Shown in pieces: positions 6,394 to 10,800 of a DNA stretch of 10,800 nucleotides. The notes beneath the pieces were generated by a model. The model searched no databases, was not told where the DNA came from, and saw only the letters and a program-made list of their open reading frames with translations. A program made the translations under genes and the position numbers. Every line of letters begins with the position of its first letter. Position 1 is the stretch's first letter. Source of the stretch: CAYSSG01 sp964433635 (GTDB lineage: Bacteria > Atribacterota > Phoenicimicrobiia > Phoenicimicrobiales > Stramentimicrobiaceae). The DNA lies in contig CAYSSG010000056.1 of NCBI GenBank assembly GCA_964433635.1, positions 1 to 10,800 of the forward strand, written 5' to 3'.

Positions 6394-6555
6394 CTTCTTC
6401 GGGGCAGGGTGAGGTAATCATTTAGATGATTACCAATTCCCGATCGGTGGTCATTCGATTCCTGGATGGACAGGAACGATAAGCCCACGAGCCATTTTTT
6501 GGTTGATCTGGTGAAAATCCGGAGCCGACAGTGAAAGTCTGGATGAAAGAAGAAG
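6394..6555 (+). promoter_or_regulatory. FMN riboswitch (RFN element)
   Basis: The leader shows the conserved FMN-aptamer blocks in order: GGGGCAGGGTG (6401-6411), ATTCCCGATCGGTGGT (about 6434-6449), CCCACGAGCC (about 6483-6492), GATCTGGTGAAAATCC followed by GAGCCGACAGT, and GTCTGGATGAAAGAAG near 6537-6552. Stem P1 is CTTCTTC (6394-6400) with GAAGAAG (6549-6555). The P2 side carries a variable 9-bp hairpin GGTAATCAT/ATGATTACC (6412-6433), and the P3 side a TTCCTG/CAGGAA arm. It senses flavin mononucleotide and controls riboflavin uptake or synthesis genes. Here it precedes ribU, with a terminator directly downstream, so FMN should switch transcription off. Confidence 0.95.
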
Positions 6556-6576
6556 CGTGACTCTAAAGCCCTGAAG
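6397..6576 (+). other. Antiterminator pairing of the FMN riboswitch
   Basis: CUUCGGGGC (6397-6405) can pair with GCCCUGAAG (6568-6576) over nine base pairs, including one G-U at 6401/6572. The left strand overlaps the 5' strand of P1 and the conserved GGGGC. The right strand overlaps the 5' arm of the terminator. Folding of the FMN-bound aptamer and this pairing therefore exclude each other, giving a simple switch: no FMN, antiterminator and read-through; FMN, P1 and terminator. The complementarity is seen directly; the mechanism is inferred from RFN biology. Confidence 0.7.
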
Positions 6577-6595
6577 CAAAATTGAGGGCTTTTTT
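6565..6595 (+). terminator. Intrinsic terminator of the FMN riboswitch
   Basis: AAAGCCCT (6565-6572) pairs with AGGGCTTT (6585-6592) around a 12-nt loop, and the six-T run at 6590-6595 follows. It lies ten bases after the aptamer and 60 nt before ribU, the position expected for the riboswitch's off-state terminator. Confidence 0.9.
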
Positions 6596-6654
6596 ATTTC
6601 TCAAAATATTGCAGTACAAACCATTGTGAAGAATAGAAGGAAGGGTTATGTAAA

Positions 6655-7212
6655 ATGAGCGTGAGATATATCAGTCACTATTCAATCTTCATTGCTTTAT
6701 CGGTGATTACAGGCTATCTAATCCATTTCCCAATCTTACCGCAAGCGCCTTTTCTGTTATATGATCCGGGTCATGTTTTTCTGTTAATTGCTGCCTTTAA
6801 ATTTGGGCCAAAAGCCGGAATGATGATGACATTGATCTATGCTATCCTTTTCGCCCTGATTACCGGACAGGGGGGACCTTATGGAGCACTGATGAACTTT
6901 CTTTCTACCAGTGCCTTTGTACTTATCTCCTCATGGATTTATTTAAAGAAACACGACAGAACAGGTGCCATGATTGGCTTAGCTCTGGGTGCATTAGCCA
7001 TGACCGGGATGATGATACCGGCGAATTTACTTATCACCCCTTTATATCTGGGCGTTGATCGGGCAATGGTTTTCCAGCTCTTGTTGCCTGCTATTATACC
7101 CTTTAATTTATTGAAAGGATTAATCAGCAGCGTTCTATCCTTACTGGTGTATAAAAAAGTCTCTCTTTTTTTAAATAGACAGGATATGCTTATAGGAGAA
7201 TCAAAAAATTGA
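6655..7212 (+). CDS. ribU: Riboflavin ECF transporter S-component RibU
   Basis: A 185-residue membrane protein with about six hydrophobic helices, the size of an ECF S-component. The RibU-type pattern is visible: after the first helix comes FPILPQAPFLLYDPGHVFLL (25-44), matching the family's F-L-x-Y-D riboflavin-binding loop. K-F-G-P-K-A-G and GGPYGALMNFLSTSAFV follow in the middle helices. It binds riboflavin outside the cell and delivers it through a shared EcfA/EcfA'/EcfT module, which is not encoded here. The FMN riboswitch immediately upstream supports the substrate assignment independently of the protein sequence. The start has GGAAGGG (6639-6645) nine bases upstream. The gene stands alone: 245 nt separate it from the next start, and that gap has its own promoter. 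No clear hairpin terminator was seen after it. Confidence 0.93.
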   Translation: MSVRYISHYSIFIALSVITGYLIHFPILPQAPFLLYDPGHVFLLIAAFKFGPKAGMMMTLIYAILFALITGQGGPYGALMNFLSTSAFVLISSWIYLKKHDRTGAMIGLALGALAMTGMMIPANLLITPLYLGVDRAMVFQLLLPAIIPFNLLKGLISSVLSLLVYKKVSLFLNRQDMLIGESKN

Positions 7213-7360
7213 TCAATTGGTTATCCCATATCTCTGCCTGATTGAGTATCCATATCAAAGTAAAGAGTCATTTCATTATTTTTATATCTTAAAGAACCAG
7301 TATTCAATTCAATTGAGAGATGCAATATGATACTATATTGATTAGTCTAAAATATACAAT

Positions 7361-7389
7361 TTTCACTATACGTTATTTAATGTTATAAT
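7361..7389 (+). promoter_or_regulatory. Extended -10 promoter for the UPF0182 gene
   Basis: TGTTATAAT at 7381-7389 is an extended -10 element (TGn followed by a perfect TATAAT at 7384-7389). A weak -35 (TTTCAC, 7361-7366) lies 17 nt upstream. The leader would be about 60 nt. A near-direct repeat, ATACGTTATT (7368-7377) and ATACGTCATT (7394-7403), flanks the -10 box and could be a regulator site. Confidence 0.6.
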
Positions 7390-7443
7390 TGTGATACGTC
7401 ATTGTAATAACAATCGTTTATTCATAGATTTTGAACTGTTATG

Positions 7444-7451
7444 AAAGGTGG
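7444..7451 (+). promoter_or_regulatory. Ribosome binding site that sets the UPF0182 start
   Basis: AAAGGTGG lies six bases before the ATG at 7458. A TTG at 7431 and an ATG at 7452 are in the same frame, but they lie upstream of or abut this site, so 7458 is preferred. Confidence 0.8.
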
Positions 7452-7457
7452 ATGATA

Positions 7458-10232
7458 ATGAATCGTTTAAAAGATTCTAAAGTTAGGGGACTGATAGCTG
7501 GTGTGGTTCTTTTTATCATTTTGCTTATCGCCTTTATTGGCCGATTCTATATTCCCATGATCTGGTTAAAGTCAGTCAATTATTTATCAGTCTTTTGGAA
7601 GATTCTCTTGACCCAATTCTGGGTTGGGCTTTTCTTTGCCGCATTGTTTTTTATTATCAGTTTTATCAATTTTAATTATGCAAGGCGTTATGCGCCTGCC
7701 ATTCAGGTAGAAGATACTAACGGTCAGTATAGTGACCGGCCTGAGATGCAATTATACAAAAGTCTGCAGAGTTTTCCCATCAGTAAAAAATTTGTACTTG
7801 CTTTTTCTCTGATTATCTCTATTTTAATGGGTATTTCCGAGTCAGCGAACTGGGAGAAAATTCTGGTTTATTTTAACAGGGTTTCTTTTGGTGCCAGTGA
7901 TCCTGTCTTTGGTCATGATATCGGTTTTTACCTGTTTGAACTTCCTTTTTTAGAGTATCTTCGTAATTGGTTAAGTTTCGCCATTGGTTTTATTCTGGTG
8001 ATTCTGATTATTGTCTATGTTTCAAAAAAGGCCATCCGATTGGAGTTTCGAAAAATCAATATCGATCCGCCGGTCAAATTACATCTTTCCTTGCTGTTGG
8101 GAACCTTTCTCCTGTTACAGGCAGCTGCTTTTTGGATCAATGCCCGGAAGATACTCTATTCGACGCAGAGTATTGTCTACGGAGCAGGATTTACCGATAT
8201 TCATGTCAATCTCCTGGCTTTAAGAATTGCGATGATACTCTGCGTGATTGCTGCACTGGTGGTTTTTATTACCGCCAGACGTGAAAGCATTTATTTGCCG
8301 GTGATTAGTATTGTTGCACTGATAGGAATCTACCTGATTGTGGGAGGAATACTACCGGGGATTATCCAGCGCGTCATCGTATTGCCCAATGAATTAGACA
8401 GAGAACGCCCCTATCTGGTAAATAATATTGAGCTGACCAGACAGGCTTACGGTTTAGATAGAATAGTGGAACAGGATTTTCCTTTTGAAGAGGGGATAAG
8501 TTATGAAGAGGTATTAAAGAATCCTGAAACAGTCAGCAATATTCGTTTATGGGACTGGCGTCCTTTGTCACAGACCTTCAATCAGATTCAGGCCATTCGA
8601 TTGTATTATGAATTTTTAGGGATTGATGTGGATCGATACAGTTTAAATGGGGATTATCAGCAGGTTATGATTTCTGCCAGAGAATTAAATAGTGATAAGC
8701 TTGCCCAGGAAGCTCAAACCTGGGTCAATAAGCGTCTTACCTTTACCCATGGGTATGGAGCGGTCATGAGTCCGGTAAATAGAGTAGAGCCTGATGGCTT
8801 GCCTCACCTGTCTATTAAGGATATTCCTCCCGTTTCTTCTGTTGATTTGAGCATCCTCCGACCGGAAATCTATTATGGTGAAAAAACAGAACAGTATGTC
8901 ATTGTAAACACCGAGAACAGGGAATTTGATTATCCTAAAGGAAGTGAAAATGTGTATACCCATTACGAGGGCACAGGCGGAGTTCCCATTTCTTCATTCT
9001 TGCGTCGATTATTGTTTGCCATACAGTTCAGGGATGTCAATATACTACTGACCGGCAGTTTTACTTCGGAGAGTCGCATCATGCTGTATCGAAACGTTGT
9101 TGACCGGGCAATGAAAGTCGCTCCGTTTTTGATTTATGACCGCGATCCTTATGTCGTTGTTTCCGGAGATGGAAAGCTATACTGGATTCAGGATGCCTAT
9201 ACGATCTCTGATCGTTTTCCCTATTCCCAGCCTTATAATTCATTATTCAATTATATCCGTAATTCGGTTAAAGTGGTGGTTGATGCCTATAATGGAGGGA
9301 TTCATTTTTATATTGTAGAGCCTGAAGATCCTATTATTCAAGTCTATCAGAATATTTTCCCTGACCTGTTTAAACCCATTGGTGATTTACCGGAAGATCT
9401 TCGCGCGCATATTCGCTATCCCATCGATCTTTTCAAAGTTCAGACTGAAATGTATTCCACTTACCACATGCAGAATCCGGATGTTTTCTACAACAAAGAA
9501 GATTACTGGAACATCCCCAAGGAAGTATATGCCACCGAAGAAATCAAATTGGAACCTTACTATGTCATTGCTAAATTGCCCGGTTTTGATAAAGAAGAGT
9601 TCATCCTGATTACACCTTTTACTCCTACTAATAAGAACAATATGATTTCCTGGCTTGCTGCCCGCAATGACGGAGAAGAATACGGGAAGATGCTGGTCTA
9701 CAAATTTCCCAAGGATAAGCTGATTTATGGTCCCATGCAGATTGAAGCCTTGATTGACCAGGATTCCGAAATTTCCCAGCAGATCACTTTGTGGAGTCAG
9801 AGCGGCTCTACGGTGATCCGGGGTAATTTACTGGCAATCCCCATTGAAGACTCGGTGCTCTACGCAGAACCCTTGTATCTTCGGGCTGAAAAGGGAGAGA
9901 TACCGCAGCTTAGAAGGGTCATTGTATCAGATGGCTCTGAAGTTGCCATGGCTGAGGATTTAGAGACTTCTCTCAGGGTACTCTTTGGAAGAACCGTAGC
10001 GGAAAGAAGGGAGATTGTATTAGAAGAAGGGGCAACGGTTGATGATCTAATCAATAATGCAGTCCAGCACTTCCAGGAAGCTCAAGGCTATGCCCGGGAG
10101 GGTAATTGGTCACAGTACGGTGAGAGTATCAATAAACTGGAAGATACTTTAGAATCATTACAGAATTTTATTCAGCAGGATGAAGCACAGGAATCACAGG
10201 AGAGTATACAGGAAGAGATTGAGCAAGAATGA
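7458..10232 (+). CDS. UPF0182 (COG1615) large membrane protein
   Basis: A 924-residue protein, full length for the family. The N-terminal third holds seven predicted membrane helices (about 11-30, 45-70, 111-128, 170-189, 208-227, 252-273, 280-305). A large, mostly hydrophilic region of about 600 residues, probably extracytoplasmic, follows. Family landmarks are LPNELDRERPYL (309-320), NIELTRQAYGLD (323-334), LWDWRPL (364-370), FTHGYGAVMSPVN in the middle, and a conserved region with DRDPYVVVSGDGKLYWIQDAY. The C-terminus has a helical EAQGYAREGNWSQYGE segment and an acidic Gln/Glu-rich tail. The family is widespread in Actinobacteria, Cyanobacteria and some Clostridia, and I know of no established function. 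It is probably monocistronic: it has its own promoter and a strong terminator, and the next gene points the other way. Confidence 0.92.
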   Translation: MNRLKDSKVRGLIAGVVLFIILLIAFIGRFYIPMIWLKSVNYLSVFWKILLTQFWVGLFFAALFFIISFINFNYARRYAPAIQVEDTNGQYSDRPEMQLYKSLQSFPISKKFVLAFSLIISILMGISESANWEKILVYFNRVSFGASDPVFGHDIGFYLFELPFLEYLRNWLSFAIGFILVILIIVYVSKKAIRLEFRKINIDPPVKLHLSLLLGTFLLLQAAAFWINARKILYSTQSIVYGAGFTDIHVNLLALRIAMILCVIAALVVFITARRESIYLPVISIVALIGIYLIVGGILPGIIQRVIVLPNELDRERPYLVNNIELTRQAYGLDRIVEQDFPFEEGISYEEVLKNPETVSNIRLWDWRPLSQTFNQIQAIRLYYEFLGIDVDRYSLNGDYQQVMISARELNSDKLAQEAQTWVNKRLTFTHGYGAVMSPVNRVEPDGLPHLSIKDIPPVSSVDLSILRPEIYYGEKTEQYVIVNTENREFDYPKGSENVYTHYEGTGGVPISSFLRRLLFAIQFRDVNILLTGSFTSESRIMLYRNVVDRAMKVAPFLIYDRDPYVVVSGDGKLYWIQDAYTISDRFPYSQPYNSLFNYIRNSVKVVVDAYNGGIHFYIVEPEDPIIQVYQNIFPDLFKPIGDLPEDLRAHIRYPIDLFKVQTEMYSTYHMQNPDVFYNKEDYWNIPKEVYATEEIKLEPYYVIAKLPGFDKEEFILITPFTPTNKNNMISWLAARNDGEEYGKMLVYKFPKDKLIYGPMQIEALIDQDSEISQQITLWSQSGSTVIRGNLLAIPIEDSVLYAEPLYLRAEKGEIPQLRRVIVSDGSEVAMAEDLETSLRVLFGRTVAERREIVLEEGATVDDLINNAVQHFQEAQGYAREGNWSQYGESINKLEDTLESLQNFIQQDEAQESQESIQEEIEQE

Positions 10233-10265
10233 TTCCTGATTGTTTGGAAACAGAATAAAGACAAT

Positions 10266-10320
10266 ACAAGAGTCAGTCACTGATAGATAAAAAGATGTGT
10301 CTGACTCTTGTTTGTTTTAT
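10266..10320 (+). terminator. Hairpin terminator after the UPF0182 gene
   Basis: ACAAGAGTCAG (10266-10276) pairs perfectly with CTGACTCTTGT (10301-10311). After a T-T mismatch, CAC/GTG can extend the stem inward. TTGTTTTAT follows as the U-rich tail. It sits 33 nt after the stop codon and between convergent genes, so it may also serve the minus-strand phosphodiesterase gene, though the opposite tail is less U-rich. Confidence 0.85.
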
Positions 10321-10362
10321 TTATACGAGCATGTATTCCAGTAGTCTGCTGTGAAGGTTCTC

Positions 10363-10800
10363 TTATAGATCAATGATCCGCACCTGTAAATCAGGCAGGT
10401 CAAGAATGGCCATCGTGCTTTTCCCGGTGAGCCATCCCCCGCACTCTCCGGGATTTAATACAGACGTTCTTCCCTCAGTATAATAGTCAACCTGGTGGGT
10501 ATGACCGTAGATGATAAGGTCATACTGATGGCTCTGGGCTAAATCGGCGATAACATCGTTCTTATGAAACATGATGATTTTTTTACCATCTATTTCTGTC
10601 TTATAAGGTTCGGGATAAATTGGTCCGATTTTTTGGAACTGATGGAGTAAGAATATCCGATCACCGTCATTATTGCCAAAGACGCCGATGAAAGGGCAAT
10701 GGAGATTCTTCAGTTCCCGGGCAGTAAAAGGAGAAACAAAATCCCCGGCATGAAACAATAAATCAATCTTTTCTTGATTGAATACTTCAACTGCTTTTTT
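10363..10800 (-). CDS. YfcE/MJ0936-type metallophosphoesterase, partial
   Basis: The 3' part of a calcineurin-like phosphodiesterase gene. The frame stays open to the right edge (AAA AAA GCA at 10800-10792), so its N-terminus, including the expected first D-x-H metal motif, lies outside the window. Visible metal-site motifs are H-A-G-D-F-V-S-P, then G-V-F-G-N-N-D-G-D, a single His in M-F-H-K-N-D, and Y-G-H-T-H, followed by the N-P-G-E-C-G-G loop. This order is typical of YfcE/MJ0936 enzymes, cytosolic two-metal phosphodiesterases whose natural substrate is usually unknown. In many bacteria such a gene lies next to the rdgB/XTP pyrophosphatase or rph gene, but the neighbour cannot be seen here. 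A TTG at 10758 could be taken as a start, but the coding sequence clearly continues upstream of it (KAVEVFNQEKIDLL). Confidence 0.92.
   Translation of the reverse strand, partial: KKAVEVFNQEKIDLLFHAGDFVSPFTARELKNLHCPFIGVFGNNDGDRIFLLHQFQKIGPIYPEPYKTEIDGKKIIMFHKNDVIADLAQSHQYDLIIYGHTHQVDYYTEGRTSVLNPGECGGWLTGKSTMAILDLPDLQVRIIDL

Noticed and set aside
7207..7218. Palindrome AATTGATCAATT at the end of ribU, considered as a terminator
   Set aside because: It has no loop, is very AT-rich and has no T run after it on the plus strand.
7431..7457. A TTG start at 7431 for the UPF0182 protein
   Set aside because: The AAAGGTGG ribosome site lies inside this extension and is correctly spaced for the ATG at 7458.
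7967..8284. Open frames in other phases and on the minus strand inside the UPF0182 gene (for example 7967-8284, 8685-8963, 9379-9609, 9860-10054)
   Set aside because: All lie within a clearly conserved full-length gene and show no family features or start signals.

Overview
The window looks like a chromosomal segment of an AT-rich, Gram-positive, probably anaerobic Firmicute of clostridial type. The evidence is strong purine-rich ribosome binding sites, consensus sigma-A-like promoters, an FMN riboswitch with a transcription terminator as expression platform, a lone ECF riboflavin S-component, a BshB1-like protein and a UPF0182 giant membrane protein. No mobile element, CRISPR array, rRNA or tRNA was seen. 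The genus cannot be fixed from this sequence alone.

Layout. (1) 1-772, minus strand: a MarR-type regulator with an N-terminal cysteine cluster overlaps a thioredoxin gene by 32 nt. Both appear to be driven by a near-perfect promoter at 883-910 whose -10 box lies inside one arm of a 9-bp inverted repeat, a good candidate for an autoregulatory operator. (2) 1038-3758, plus strand: a class II tRNA nucleotidyltransferase, followed 36 nt later by an AspT/YidE-like membrane transporter without the usual RCK domains. (3) 3780-6123, minus strand: an Na/Pi-cotransporter plus PhoU-domain protein, followed by a BshB1/LmbE-type protein that has lost all of the family's metal ligands. (4) 6352-7212, plus strand: promoter, FMN riboswitch, terminator, ribU. 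(5) 7458-10232, plus strand: a 924-residue UPF0182 membrane protein, closed by a strong hairpin terminator. (6) 10363-10800, minus strand: the C-terminal part of a YfcE/MJ0936-type phosphodiesterase that runs off the right edge.

These are mostly separate small transcription units, not one pathway. The parts that work together are the regulator with thioredoxin (probable thiol or metal sensing), the riboswitch with ribU (riboflavin uptake shut off by FMN), and the Pi-type transporter with the pseudo-deacetylase (relationship unknown). The strongest observations are the metal-ligand-less BshB1 homologue, the missing flexible loop in the tRNA nucleotidyltransferase (the signature associated with CC-adding enzymes), and the Cys-cluster MarR/thioredoxin pair with its operator-like repeat. 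I did not find a clearly new multi-gene system.
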